This document shows positions 25,668-36,839 of a stretch of 64,000 nt of DNA, piece by piece. Source of the stretch: Karalla daura (Eukaryota; Chordata; Actinopteri; Chaetodontiformes; Leiognathidae); contig JANZKI010000041.1 of assembly GCA_029224185.1 (NCBI GenBank), positions 744,001 to 808,000 of the forward strand, written 5' to 3'. A program made the translations under genes and the position numbers. The notes under the pieces were generated by a model. It was not told where the DNA came from. It saw only the letters and a program-made list of their open reading frames with translations, and searched no databases. How positions within the stretch are numbered: position 1 is the stretch's first letter; every line of letters begins with the position of its first letter.

Positions 25668-26648
25668 ATGCATTTGAGAAGCTTTTGCTGCAAGATTCAG
25701 CAGTTGGCCCCTACTATACAGCAAATTGCCTGTATGGTGTTCACCAAGCCGATTTCGGCCGTTTCACAGAACTACGAGCGTGAAACTGTAGGAAAATGCA
25801 TGTCAGAAGCTCTTTCTACCACATGCATCATGTTGGCCACAACTGCGCAGCAAAATGCCTGTCATGTGTGTTCCGACAGCCAAGTTGAGCCTTTTTGTAG
25901 AACTGCGAACGCAAAACTGAGAAAATGCATTTGAGAAGCTTTTGCTGCAAGATTCAGCAGTTGGCCCCTACTATACAGCAAATTGCCTGTATAGTGTTCA
26001 CCAAGCCGATTTCGGCCGTTTCACAGAACTACGAGCGTGAAACTGTAAGAAAATGCATGTCAGAAGCTCTTTCCACCACATGCATCATGTTGGCCACAAC
26101 TGCACAGCAAAATGCCTGTCATGTGTGTTCCGACAGCCAAGTTGAGCCTTTTTGTAGAACTGCGAACGCGAAACTGAGAAAATGCATTTGAGAAGCTTTT
26201 GCTGCAAGATTCAGCAGTTGGCCCCTACTATACAGCAAATTGCCTGTATGGTGTTCACCAAGCCGATTTCGGCCGTTTCACAGAACTACGAGCGTGAAAC
26301 TGTAGGAAAATGCATGTCAGAAGCTCTTCCTACCACATGCATCATGTTGGCCACAACTGCACAGCAAAATGCCTGTCATGTGTGTTCCGACAGCCAAGTT
26401 GAGCCTTTTTGTAGAACTGCGAACGCGAAACTGAGAAAATGCATTTGAGAAGCTTTTGCTGCAAGATTCAGCAGTTGGCCCCTACTATACAGCAAATTGC
26501 CTGTATGGTGTTCACCAAGCCGATTTCAGCCGTTTCACAGAACTACGAGCGTGAAACTGTAGGAAAATGCATGTCAGAAACTCTTTCTACCACATGCATC
26601 ATGTTGGCCACAACTGCACAGCAAAATGCCTGTCATGTGTGTTCGACA
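25668..26648. repeat. Cluster of divergent D-type copies at the right edge of array A
   Basis: Three complete and one truncated D-type copies (starting at 25,668, 25,925, 26,182 and 26,439) stand in a row, whereas elsewhere the D type occurs singly (225 and 12,047). They share CCTACTATAC, CACCAAGCC, GCATGTCAG and CATGTGTGTT. They also carry private changes not seen elsewhere: GTAAGAAAATG near 26,046, CTTTCCACC near 26,070, CTCTTCCTACC near 26,326 and TTTCAGCCG near 26,523. In these copies the second palindrome reads AAATGCATGT, so its outer symmetry is lost. The last copy stops inside its second half at the A/B junction. Divergent copies at an array edge are typical of satellites, where exchange homogenises the edges least. 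Confidence 0.9.
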
Positions 26649-26657
26649 GTTGAGCCT
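26641..26657. other. Array A/array B junction, in phase
   Basis: The last array A copy reads through GTGTGTTC in its second half, then CGACAG runs directly into GTTGAGCCTGTTTACAG, the start of the first 129-bp B monomer. Array A at this point has GTTCCGACAGCCAA before its own GTTGAGCCT, so the junction is 6 bp shorter than an A copy. GTTGAGCCT occurs at the matching place in both families, so the switch keeps repeat phase. No foreign sequence, target-site duplication or transposon end lies at the join. A crossover or template switch between related repeats is the simplest explanation. Confidence 0.9.
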
Positions 26658-29600
26658 GTTTACAGCCCCCTGCATAGGAGACTGCGGGGAACAGCGCTTT
26701 GAAAAAGTTTGTTGATATGTGCACCATTGGCCCACACGCAGTGCAACAACAGGCCTGAAAAGTGTTTAGAACGCTTAGTTGAGCCTATTTACAGCCCCCT
26801 GCATGGGAGACTGCGGGGAAAAGCGCTTTGATAAAGTTTGTTGGTACGTGCACCATTGGCCCACACGCAGTGCAGCAACAGGCTTGACAAGTGTTTAGAA
26901 CGCTTAGTTGAGCCTATTTCCAGCCCCCTGCATGGGAGACTGCGGGGAAAAGCGCTTTGAAAAAGTTTGTTGATACGTGCACCATTGGCCCACACGCAGT
27001 GCAGCAACAGGCCTGAAAAGTGTTTAGAACGCTTAGTTGAGCCTGTTTACAGCCCCCTGCATAGGAGACTGCGAGGAAAAGCGCTTTGAAAAAGTTTGTT
27101 GATACGTGCACCATTGGCCCATACGTAGTGCAGCAACAGGCCTGTAAAGTGTTAAGAACGCTTAGTTGAGCCTGTTTACAGCCCCCTGCATGGGAGACTG
27201 CGGGGAAAAGCGCTTTGAAAAAGTTTGTTGATACGTGCACCATTGGCCCACACGCAGTGCAGCAACAGGCCTGAAAAGTGTTTAGAACGCTTAGTTGAGC
27301 CTGTTTACAGCACCCTGCATAGGAGACTGCGGGGAAAAGCGCTTTGAAAAAGTTTGTTGATATGTGCACCATTGGCCCACACGCAGTGCAGCAACAGACC
27401 TGAAAAGTGTTTAGAACGCTTAGCTGAGCCTATATACAGCCCCCTGCATGGGAGACTGCGGGGAAAAGCGCTTTGATAAAGTTTGTTGATACGTGCACCA
27501 TTGGCCCACACGCAGTGCAGCAACAGGCCTGATAAGTGTTTAGAACGCTTAGTTGAGCCTGTTTACAGCCCCCTGCATAGGAGACTGCGAGTAAAAGCGC
27601 TTTGAAAAAGTTTGTTGATACGTGCACCATTGGCCCACACACAGTGCAGCAACAGGCCTGAAAAGTGTTTAGAACGCTTAGTTGAGCCCGTTTACAGCCC
27701 CCTGCATAGGAGACTGCGGGGAAAAGCGCTTTGAAAAAGTTTGTTGATATGTGCACCATTGGCCCACACGCAGTGCAGCAACAGGCTTGACAAGTGTTTA
27801 GAACGCTTAGTTGAGCCTATTTACAGCCCCCTGCATGGGAGACTGCGGGGAAAAGCGCTTTGAAAAAGTTTGTTGATACGTGCACCATTGGCCAACACGC
27901 AGTGCAACAACAGGCCTGAAAAGTGTTTAGAACGCTTAGTTGAGCCTGTTTACAGCCCCCTGCATAGGAGACTGCGAGGAAAAGCGCTTTGAAAAAGTTT
28001 GTTGATACGTGCACCATTGGCCCATACGTAGTGCAGCAACAGGCCTGAAAAGTGTTAAGAACGCTTAGTTGAGCCTGTTTACAGCCCCCTGCATGGGAGA
28101 CTGCGGGGAAAAGCGCTTTGAAAAAGTTTGTTGATACGTGCACCATTGGCCCACACGCAGTGCAGCAACAGGCCTGAAAAGTGTTTAGAACGCTTAGTTG
28201 AGCCTATTTACAGCCCCCTGCATGGGAGACTGCGGGGAAAAGCGCTTTGAAAAAGTTTGTTGATACGTGCACCATTGGCCCACACGCAGTGCAGCAACAG
28301 GCCTGAAAAGTGTTTAGAACGCTTAGTTGAGCCTGTTTACAGCCCCCTGCATAGGAGACTGCGGGGAAAAGCGCTTTGAAAAAGTTTGTTGATATGTGCA
28401 CCATTGGCCCACACGCAGTGCAGCAACAGGCCTGAAAAGTGTTTAGAACGCTTAGTTGAGCCTATTTACAGCCCCCTGCATGGGAGACTGCGGGGAAAAG
28501 CGCTTTGATAAAGTTTGTTGATACGTGCACCATTGGCCCACACGCAGTGCAGCAACAGGCCTGAAAAGTGTTTAGAACGCTTAGTTGAGCCTGTTTACAG
28601 CCCCCCGCATAGGAGACTGCGGGGAAAAGCGCTTTGAAAAAGTTTGTTGATATGTGCACCATTGGCCCACACGCAGTGCAGCAACAGGCCTGAAAAGTGT
28701 TTAGAACGCTTAGTTGAGCCTATTTACAGCCCCCTGCATGGGAGACTGCGGGGAAAAGCGCTTTGAAAAAGTTTGTTGATACGTGCACCATTGGCCCACA
28801 CGCAGTGCAGCAACAGGCCTGAAAAGTGTTTAGAACGCTTAGTTGAGCCTGTTTACAGCCCCCTGCATAGGAGACTGCGAGGAAAAGCGCTTTGAAAAAG
28901 TTTGTTGATACGTGCACCATTGGCCCATACGTAGTGCAGCAACAGGCCTGAAAAGTGTTTAGAACGCTTAGTTGAGCCTGTTTACAGCCCCCTGCATGGG
29001 AGACTGCGGGGAAAAGCGCTTTGAAAAAGTTTGCTGATTCGTGCACCATTGGCCCACACGCAGTGCAGCAACAGGCCTGAAAAGTGTTTAGAACGCTTAG
29101 TTGAGCCTGTTTACAGCCCCCTGCATAGGAGACTGCGGGGAAAAGCGCTTTGATAAAGTTTGTTGATACGTGCACCATTGGCCCATACGTCGTGCAGTAA
29201 AAGGCCTGAAAAGTGTTTAGAACGCTTAGTTGAGCCTGTTTACAGCCCCCTGCATGGGAGACTGCGGGGAAAAGCGCTTTGATAAAGTTTGTTGATACGT
29301 GCACCATTGGCCCATACGTCGTGCAGTAAAAGGCCTGAAAAGTGTTTAGAACGCTTAGTTGAGCCTGTTTACAGCCCCCTGCATAGGAGACTGCAGGGAA
29401 AAGCGCTATGAAAAAGTTTGTTGATATATGCACCATTGGCCCACACGCAGTGCAGCAACAGGCCTGAAAAGTGTTTAGAACGCTTAGTTGAGCCTGTTTA
29501 CAGCCCCCTGCATAGGAGACTGCGGGGAAAAGCGCTTTGATAAAGTTTGTTGATACGTGCACCATTGGCCCATACACAGTGCAGCAACAGGCCTGAAAAG

Positions 29601-29873
29601 TGTTTAGAACGCTTAGTTGAGCCTGTTTACAGCCCCCTGCATAGGAGACTGCGGGGAAAAGCGCTTTGAAAAAGTTTGTTGATATGTGCACCATTGGCCC
29701 ACACGCAGTGCAGCACCAGACCTGAAAAGTGTTTAGAACGCTTAGCTGAGCCTATATACAGCCCCCTGCATGGGAGACTGCGGGGAAAAGCGCTGTGATA
29801 AAGTTTGTTGATACGTGCACCATTGGCCCACACGCAGTGCAGCAACAGGCCTGAAAAGTGTTTAGAACGCTTA
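26649..29873. repeat. Array B left-edge zone (25 monomers)
   Basis: This junction-proximal stretch carries variants that I do not find further right. Many monomers read GAGCCTATTTACAG, or GAGCCTATATACAG near 27,430 and 29,755, instead of GAGCCTGTTTACAG. Single copies have GAACAGCGCTTTG (26,689-26,701) and CTATTTCCAG near 26,916. On the minus strand CTATTTACA puts an in-frame TAA into the otherwise open 43-codon frame, so the open frames here are short. Array edges commonly escape homogenisation, which fits these private variants. Confidence 0.8.
26820..26829. other. Palindrome AAAGCGCTTT (array B, example)
   Basis: This perfect 10-bp dyad is present in most B monomers, at the position aligned with AAATGCATTT of array A. 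Less common variants break it: AAAGTGCTTT (mostly in hairpin-type monomers), AAAGCACTTT (near 47,974 and 57,772) and AAAACGCTTT (near 34,819). The GTG and CAC forms are CpG transitions. A protein-binding role is inferred, not shown. Confidence 0.85.
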
Positions 29874-31053
29874 GTTGAGCCTGTTTACAGCCCCCTGCAT
29901 GGGAGACTGCGGGGAAAAGCGCTTTGAAAAAGTTTGTTGATACGTGCACCATTGGCCCACACGCAGTGCAGCAACAGGCCTGAAAAGTGTTTAGAACGCT
30001 TAGTTGAGCCCGTTTACAGCCCCCTGCATAGCAGACTGCGGGGAAAAGCGCTTTGAAAAAGTTTGTTGATATGTGCACCATTGGCCCACACGCAGTGCAG
30101 CAACAGGCCTGAAAAGTGTTTAGAACGCTTAGTTGAGCCTGTTTACAGGCCCCTGCATGGGAGACTGCGGGGAAAAGCGCTTTGATAAAGTTTGTTGATA
30201 CGTGCACCATTGGCCCACACGCAGTGCAGCAACAGGCCTGAAAAGTGTTTAGAACGCTTAGTTGAGCCTGTTTACAGCCCCCTGCATGGGAGACTGCGGG
30301 GAAAAGCGCTTTGAAAAAGTTTGCTGATTCGTGCACCATTGGCCCACACGCAGTGCAGCAACAGGCCTGAAAAGTGTTTAGAACGCTTAGTTGAGCCTGT
30401 TTACAGCCCCCTGCATAGGAGACTGCGGGGAAAAGCGCTTTGATAAAGTTTGTTGATACGTGCACCATTGGCCCATACGTAGTGCAGTAACAGGCCTGAA
30501 AAGTGTTTAGAACGCTTAGTTGAGCCTGTTTACAGCCCCCTGCATAGGAGACTGCGAGGAAAAGCGCTTTGAAAAAGTTTGTTGATACGTGCACCATTGG
30601 CCCATACGTAGTGCAGCAACAGGCCTGAAAAGTGTTTAGAACGCTTAGTTGAGCCTGTTTACAGCCCCCTGCATGGGAGACTGCGGGGAAAAGCGCTTTG
30701 AAAAAGTATGTTGATTCGTGCACCATTGGCCCACACGCAGTGCAGCAACAGGCCTGAAAAGTGTTTAGAACGCTTAGTTGAGCCTGTTTACAGCCCCCTG
30801 CATAGGAGACTGCGGGGAAAAGCGCTTTGATAAAGTTTGTTGATACGTGCACCATTGGCCCATACGTAGTGCAGTAACAGGCCTGAAAAGTGTTTAGAAC
30901 GCTTAGTTGAGCCTGTTTACAGCCCCCTGCATAGGAGACTGCGGGGAAAAGCGCTTTGAAAAAGATTGTTGATACGTGCACCATTGGCCCACACGCAGTG
31001 CAGCAACAGGCCTGAAAAGTGTTTAGAACGCTTAGTTGAGCCTGTTTACAGCC

Positions 31054-31075
31054 CCCTGCATAGTAGAATGCAGGG
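31054..31075. repeat. Perfect 8-bp hairpin in a B monomer subtype (example)
   Basis: The arms CCCTGCAT and ATGCAGGG are perfect inverted repeats around a 6-nt loop, AGTAGA. They exist only in the subtype that reads TAGTAGAATGCAGGG where the usual monomer reads TAGGAGACTGCGGGG. Two of the three differences (C to A and G to A) fall in the right arm and complete the pairing; the third is in the loop. About two dozen such monomers lie between 31 kb and 63 kb, often two monomers apart with one non-hairpin monomer between. Confidence 0.8.
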
Positions 31076-31421
31076 AAAAGTGCTTTGAAAAAGTTTGTTG
31101 ATACGTGCACCATTGGCCCATACACAGTGCAGCAACAGGCTTGAAAAGTGTTTAGAACGCTTCGTTGAGCCTGTTTACAGCCCCCTGCATGGGAGACTGC
31201 GGGGAAAAGCGCTTTGAAAAAGTTTGTTGATACGTGCACCATTGGCCCATACGCAGTGCAGCAACAGGCTTGAAAAGTGTTTAGAACGCTTAGTTGAGCC
31301 TGTTTACAGCCCCCTGCATAGTAGAATGCAGGGAAAAGCGCTTTGAAAAAGTTTGTTGATACGTGCACCATTGGCCCATACACAGTGCAGCAACAGGCTT
31401 GAAAAGTGTTTAGAACGCTTA

Positions 31422-32840
31422 GTTGAGCCTGTTTACAGCCCCCTGCATAGGAGACTGCGGGGAAAAGCGCTTTGAAAAAGTTTGTTGATACGTGCACCAT
31501 TGGCCCACACGCAGTGCAGCAACAGGCCTGAAAAGTGTTTAGAACGCTTAGTTGAGCCTGTTTACAGCCCCCTGCATGGGAGACTGCGGGGAAAAGCGCT
31601 TTGATAAAGTTTGTTGATACGTGCACCATTGGCCCACACGCAGTGCAGCAACAGGCCTGAAAAGTGTTTAGAACGCTTAGTTGAGCCTGTTTACAGCCCC
31701 CTGCATAGTAGAATGCAGGGAAAAGTGCTTTGAAAAAGTTTGTTGATACGTGCACCATTGGCCCACACACAGTGCAGCAAAAGGCTTGAAAAGTGTTTAG
31801 AACGCTTCGTTGAGCCTGTTTACAGCCCCCTGCATGGGAGTCTGCGGGGAAAAGCGCTTTGAAAAAGTTTGTTGATACGTGCACCATTGGCCCATACGCA
31901 GTGCAGCAACAGGCTTGAAAAGTGTTTAGAACGCTTAGTTGAGCCTGTTTACAGCCCCCTGCATAGTAGAATGCAGGGAAAAGCGCTTTGAAAAAGTTTG
32001 TTGATACGTGCACCATTGGCCCATACACAGTGCAGCAACAGGCTTGAAAAGTGTTTAGAACGCTTAGTTGAGCCTGTTTACAGCCCCCTGCATAGGAGAC
32101 TGCGGGGAAAAGCGCTTTGAAAAAGTTTGTTGATACGTGCACCATTGGCCCACACGCAGTGCAGCAACAGGCCTGAAAAGTGTTTAGAACGCTTAGTTGA
32201 GCCTGTTTACAGCCCCCTGCATGGGAGACTGCGGGGAAAAGCGCTTTGATAAAGTTTGTTGATACGTGCACCATTGGCCCACACGCAGTGCAGCAACAGG
32301 CCTGAAAAGTGTTTAGAACGCTTAGTTGAGACTGTTTACAGCCCCCTGCATGGGAGACTGCGGGGGAAAGCGCTTTGAAAAAGTTTGTTGATATGTGCAC
32401 CATTGGCCCACACGCAGTGCAGCAACAGGCCTGAAAAGTGTTTAGAACGCTTAGTTGAGCCCGTTTACAGGCCCCTGCATGGGAGACTGCGGGGAAAAGC
32501 GCTTTGATAAAGTTTGTTGATACGTGCACCATTGGCCCACACGCAGTGCAGCAACAGGCCTGAAAAGTGTTTAGAACGCTTAGTTGAGCCTGTTTACAGC
32601 CCCCTGCATAGGAGACTGCGAGGAAAAGCGCTTTGAAAAAGTTTGTTGATACGTGCACCATTGGCCCATACGTAGTGCAGCAACAGGCCTGAAAAGTGTT
32701 TAGAACGCTTAGTTGAGCCTGTTTACAGCCCCCTGCATGGGAGACTGCGGGGAAAAGCGCTTTGAAAAAGTTTGCTGATTCGTGCACCATTGGCCCACAC
32801 GCAGTGCAGCAACAGGCCTGAAAAGTGTTTAGAACGCTTA
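31422..32840. repeat. Array B 11-monomer block, copy 1
   Basis: Eleven monomers here match 33,228-34,646 in order at an offset of 1,806 bp (14 monomers). Shared rare marks are GGGAGTCTG (T at 31,841 and 33,647) and TTGAGACTG (A at 32,331 and 34,137). The match fails on both sides: the monomer at 32,841 is a TAGCAG type, whereas its counterpart at 34,647 is TGGGAG. Confidence 0.85.
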
Positions 32841-33227
32841 GTTGAGCCCGTTTACAGCCCCCTGCATAGCAGACTGCGGGGAAAAGCGCTTTGAAAAAGT
32901 TTGTTGACATGTGCACCATTGGCCCACACGCAGTGCAGCAAAAGGCCTGAAAAGTGTTTAGAACGCTTAGTTGAGCCTGTTTACAGCCCCCTGCATAGTA
33001 GAATGCAGGGAAAAGCGCTTTGAAAAAGTTTGTTGATACGTGCACCATTGGCCCATACACAGTGCAGCAACAGGCTTGAAAAGTGTTTAGAACGCTTAGT
33101 TGAGCCTGTTTACAGCCCCCTGCATAGGAGACTGCGGGGAAAAGCGCTTTGAAAAAGTTTGTTGATACGTGCACCATTGGCCCATACACAGTGCAGCAAC
33201 AGGCTTGAAAAGTGTTTAGAACGCTTA

Positions 33228-34646
33228 GTTGAGCCTGTTTACAGCCCCCTGCATAGGAGACTGCGGGGAAAAGCGCTTTGAAAAAGTTTGTTGATACGTG
33301 CACCATTGGCCCACACGCAGTGCAGCAACAGGCCTGAAAAGTGTTTAGAACGCTTAGTTGAGCCTGTTTACAGCCCCCTGCATGGGAGACTGCGGGGAAA
33401 AGCGCTTTGATAAAGTTTGTTGATACGTGCACCATTGGCCCACACGCAGTGCAGCAACAGGCCTGAAAAGTGTTTAGAACGCTTAGTTGAGCCTGTTTAC
33501 AGCCCCCTGCATAGTAGAATGCAGGGAAAAGTGCTTTGAAAAAGTTTGTTGATACGTGCACCATTGGCCCACACACAGTGCAGCAACAGGCTTGAAAAGT
33601 GTTTAGAACGCTTCGTTGAGCCTGTTTACAGCCCCCTGCATGGGAGTCTGCGGGGAAAAGCGCTTTGAAAAAGTTTGTTGATACGTGCACCATTGGCCCA
33701 TACGCAGTGCAGCAACAGGCTTGAAAAGTGTTTAGAACGCTTAGTTGAGCCTGTTTACAGCCCCCTGCATAGTAGAATGCAGGGAAAAGCGCTTTGAAAA
33801 AGTTTGTTGATACGTGCACCATTGGCCCATACACAGTGCAGCAACAGGCTTGAAAAGTGTTTAGAACGCTTAGTTGAGCCTGTTTACAGCCCCCTGCATA
33901 GGAGACTGCGGGGAAAAGCGCTTTGAAAAAGTTTGTTGATACGTGCACCATTGGCCCACACGCAGTGCAGCAACAGGCCTGAAAAGTGTTTAGAACGCTT
34001 AGTTGAGCCTGTTTACAGCCCCCTGCATGGGAGACTGCGGGGAAAAGCGCTTTGATAAAGTTTGTTGATACGTGCACCATTGGCCCACACGCAGTGCAGC
34101 AACAGGCCTGAAAAGTGTTTAGAACGCTTAGTTGAGACTGTTTACAGCCCCCTGCATGGGAGACTGCGGGGGAAAGCGCTTTGAAAAAGTTTGTTGATAT
34201 GTGCACCATTGGCCCACACGCAGTGCAGCAACAGGCCTGAAAAGTGTTTAGAACGCTTAGTTGAGCCTGTTTACAGGCCCCTGCATGGGAGACTGCGGGG
34301 AAAAGCGCTTTGATAAAGTTTGTTGATACGTGCACCATTGGCCCACACGCAGTGCAGCAACAGGCCTGAAAAGTGTTTAGAACGCTTAGTTGAGCCTGTT
34401 TACAGGCCCCTGCATAGGAGACTGCGAGGAAAAGCGCTTTGAAAAAGTTTGTTGATACGTGCACCATTGGCCCATACGTAGTGCAGCAACAGGCCTGAAA
34501 AGTGTTTAGAACGCTTAGTTGAGCCTGTTTACAGCCCCCTGCATGGGAGACTGCGGGGAAAAGCGCTTTGAAAAAGTTTGCTGATTCGTGCACCATTGGC
34601 CCACACGCAGTGCAGCAACAGGCTTGAAAAGTGTTTAGAACGCTTC
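33228..34646. repeat. Array B 11-monomer block, copy 2
   Basis: This is the second copy of the 1,419-bp block at 31,422. It differs slightly, for example GAGCCTGTTTACAGG near 34,267 where copy 1 has GAGCCCGTTTACAGG near 32,461. Its right end abuts the first fragment of the large higher-order repeat. Confidence 0.85.
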
Positions 34647-36839
34647 GTTGAGCCTGTTTACAGCCCCCTGCATGGGAGACTGCGGGGAAAAGCGCTTTGA
34701 AAAAGTTTGTTGATACGTGCACCATTGGCCCATACGCAGTGCAGCAACAGGCTTGAAAAGTGTTTAGAACGCTTAGTTGAGCCTGTTTACAGCCCCCTGC
34801 ATAGTAGAATGCAGGGAAAAACGCTTTGAAAAAGTTTGTTGATACGTGCACCATTGGCCCATACACAGTGCAGCAACAGGCTTGAAAAGTGTTTAGAACG
34901 CTTAGTTGAGCCTGTTTACAGCCCCCTGCATAGGAGACTGCGGGGAAAAGCGCTTTGAAAAAGTTTGTTGATACGTGCACCATTGGCCCACACGCAGTGC
35001 AGCAAAAGGCCTGAAAAGTGTTTAGAACGCTTAGTTGAGCCTGTTTACAGCCCCCTGCATGGGAGACTGCGGGGAAAAGCGCTTTGATAAAGTTTGTTGA
35101 TACGTGCACCATTGGCCCACACGCAGTGCAGCAACAGGCCTGAAAAGTGTTTAGAACGCTTAGTTGAGCCTGTTTACAGCCCCCTGCATGGGAGACTGCG
35201 GGGAAAAGCGCTTTGAAAAAGTTTGTTGATATGTGCACCATTGGCCCACACGCAGTGCAGCAACAGGCCTGAAAAGTGTTTAGAACGCTTAGTTGAGCCT
35301 GTTTACAGGCCCCTGCATGGGAGACTGCGGGGAAAAGCGCTTTGATAAAGTTTGTTGATACGTGCACCATTGGCCCACACGCAGTGCAGCAACAGGCCTG
35401 AAAAGTGTTTAGAACGCTTAGTTGAGCCTGTTTACAGCCCCCTGCATAGGAGACTGCGAGGAAAAGCGCTTTGAAAAAGTTTGTTGATACGTGCACCATT
35501 GGCCCATACGTAGTGCAGCAACAGGCCTGAAAAGTGTTTAGAACGCTTAGTTGAGCCTGTTTACAGCCCCCTGCATGGGAGACTGCGGGGAAAAGCGCTT
35601 TGAAAAAGTTTGCTGATTCGTGCACCATTGGCCCACACGCAGTGCAGCAACAGGCCTGAAAAGTGTTTAGAACGCTTAGTTGAGCCTGTTTACAGCCCCC
35701 TGCATAGGAGACTGCGGGGAAAAGCGCTTTGAAAAAGTATGTTGATACGTGCACCATTGGCCCATACGTAGTGCAGCAACAGGCCTGAAAAGTGTTTAGA
35801 ACGCTTAGTTGAGCCTGTTTACAGCCCCCTGCATGGGAGACTGCGGGGAAAAGCGCTTTGAAAAAGTTTGTTGATACGTGCACCATTGGCCCACACGCAG
35901 TGCAGCAACAGGCCTGAAAAGTGTTTAGAACGCTTAGTTGAGCCCGTTTACAGCCCGCTGCATAGCAGACTGCGGGGAAAAGCGCTTTGAAAAAGTTTGT
36001 TGATATGTGCACCATTGGCCCACACGCAGTGCAGCAACAGGCCTGAAAAGTGTTTAGAACGCTTAGTTGAGCCTGTTTACAGGCCCCTGCATGGGAGACT
36101 GCGGGGAAAAGCGCTTTGATAAAGTTTGTTGATACGTGCACCATTGGCCCACACGCAGTGCAGCAACAGGCCTGAAAAGTGTTTAGAACGCTTAGTTGAG
36201 CCTGTTTACAGCCCCCTGCATAGGAGACTGCGGAGAAAAGCGCTTTGAAAAAGTTTGTTGATACGTGCACCATTGGCCCACACGCAGTGCAGCAACAGGC
36301 CTGAAAAGTGTTTAGAACGCTTAGTTGAGCCCGTTTACAGCCCCCTGCATAGCAGACTGCGGGGAAAAGCGCTTTGAAAAAGTTTGTTGATATGTGCACC
36401 ATTGGCCCACACGCAGTGCAGCAACAGGCCTGAAAAGTGTTTAGAACGCTTAGTTGAGCCTGTTTACAGGCCCCTGCATGGGAGACTGCGGGGAAAAGCG
36501 CTTTGATAAAGTTTGTTGATACGTGCACCATTGGCCCACACGCAGTGCAGCAACAGGCCTGAAAAGTGTTTAGAACGCTTAGTTGAGCCTGTTTACAGCC
36601 CCCTGCATAGGAGACTGCGGGGAAAAGCGCTTTGAAAAAGTTTGTTGATACGTGCACCATTGGCCCACACGCAGTGCAGCAACAGGCCTGAAAAGTGTTT
36701 AGAACGCTTAGTTGAGCCCGTTTACAGCCCCCTGCATAGCAGACTGCGGGGAAAAGCGCTTTGAAAAAGTTTGTTGATATGTGCACCATTGGCCCACACG
36801 CAGTGCAGCAACAGGCCTGAAAAGTGTTTAGAACGCTTA
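34647..36839. repeat. Array B large higher-order repeat, partial copy (17 monomers)
   Basis: This stretch aligns monomer by monomer with 43,803-45,995 at an offset of 9,156 bp. Both contain a hairpin-type monomer, then a monomer with GCAGCAAAAGG, and end in the TAGCAG/GATAAAG trimer pattern. The monomer to the left (34,518) belongs to the 11-monomer block, so this is the right-hand end of a truncated higher-order copy. Confidence 0.78.
35937..36839. repeat. Trimeric higher-order repeat in array B, type 1
   Basis: Seven monomers form two and one-third turns of a 387-bp trimer: (1) GAGCCCG with TAGCAG and GATATG, (2) TTTACAGGCCCC with TGGGAG and GATAAAG, (3) TAGGAG with GAAAAAG. The third monomer of the first turn has the private GCGGAG change (A at 36,234). 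The same trimer recurs at matching places in later large copies (GCGGAG at 42,165, 45,390 and 55,188). Confidence 0.85.

Larger units (their letters stand above)
1..26648. repeat. Satellite array A: 257-bp tandem repeat, about 103.7 copies
   Basis: Head-to-tail copies recur every 257 bp without a break from the window start to the junction; I saw no length change until the last copy. Each unit has two related halves. Half 1 starts at AAATGCATTT and carries AAGCTT, TTGGCC, CAGCAA and GCCTG. Half 2 starts 128 bp later at a second AAATGCATTT and repeats the palindrome, TTGGCC, CAGCAA and GCCTG in the same order. Copies differ at a few recurrent sites, for example GCCGATT/GCCAATT, TACGAGC/TACAAGC, GATTCAG/GATGCAG and CTATACAG/CTACACAG. 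The array continues beyond the left window edge. No gene is supported: because 257 is not a multiple of three, the same 88-codon open frame simply recurs in each unit. I do not recognise the family. A eukaryotic satellite is the only reading I find plausible. Confidence 0.98.

Noticed and set aside
26641..26657. Junction as an insertion site or transposon boundary
   Set aside because: The join keeps repeat phase between two related families and has no duplicated target or foreign bases.
225..26702. About one hundred overlapping 88-codon plus-strand frames as small genes
   Set aside because: They recur every 257 bp because the same satellite unit recurs. Each stop overlaps the next ATG inside ATGCATTTGA, and 257 is not a multiple of three. 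There is no sign of codon-level constraint.
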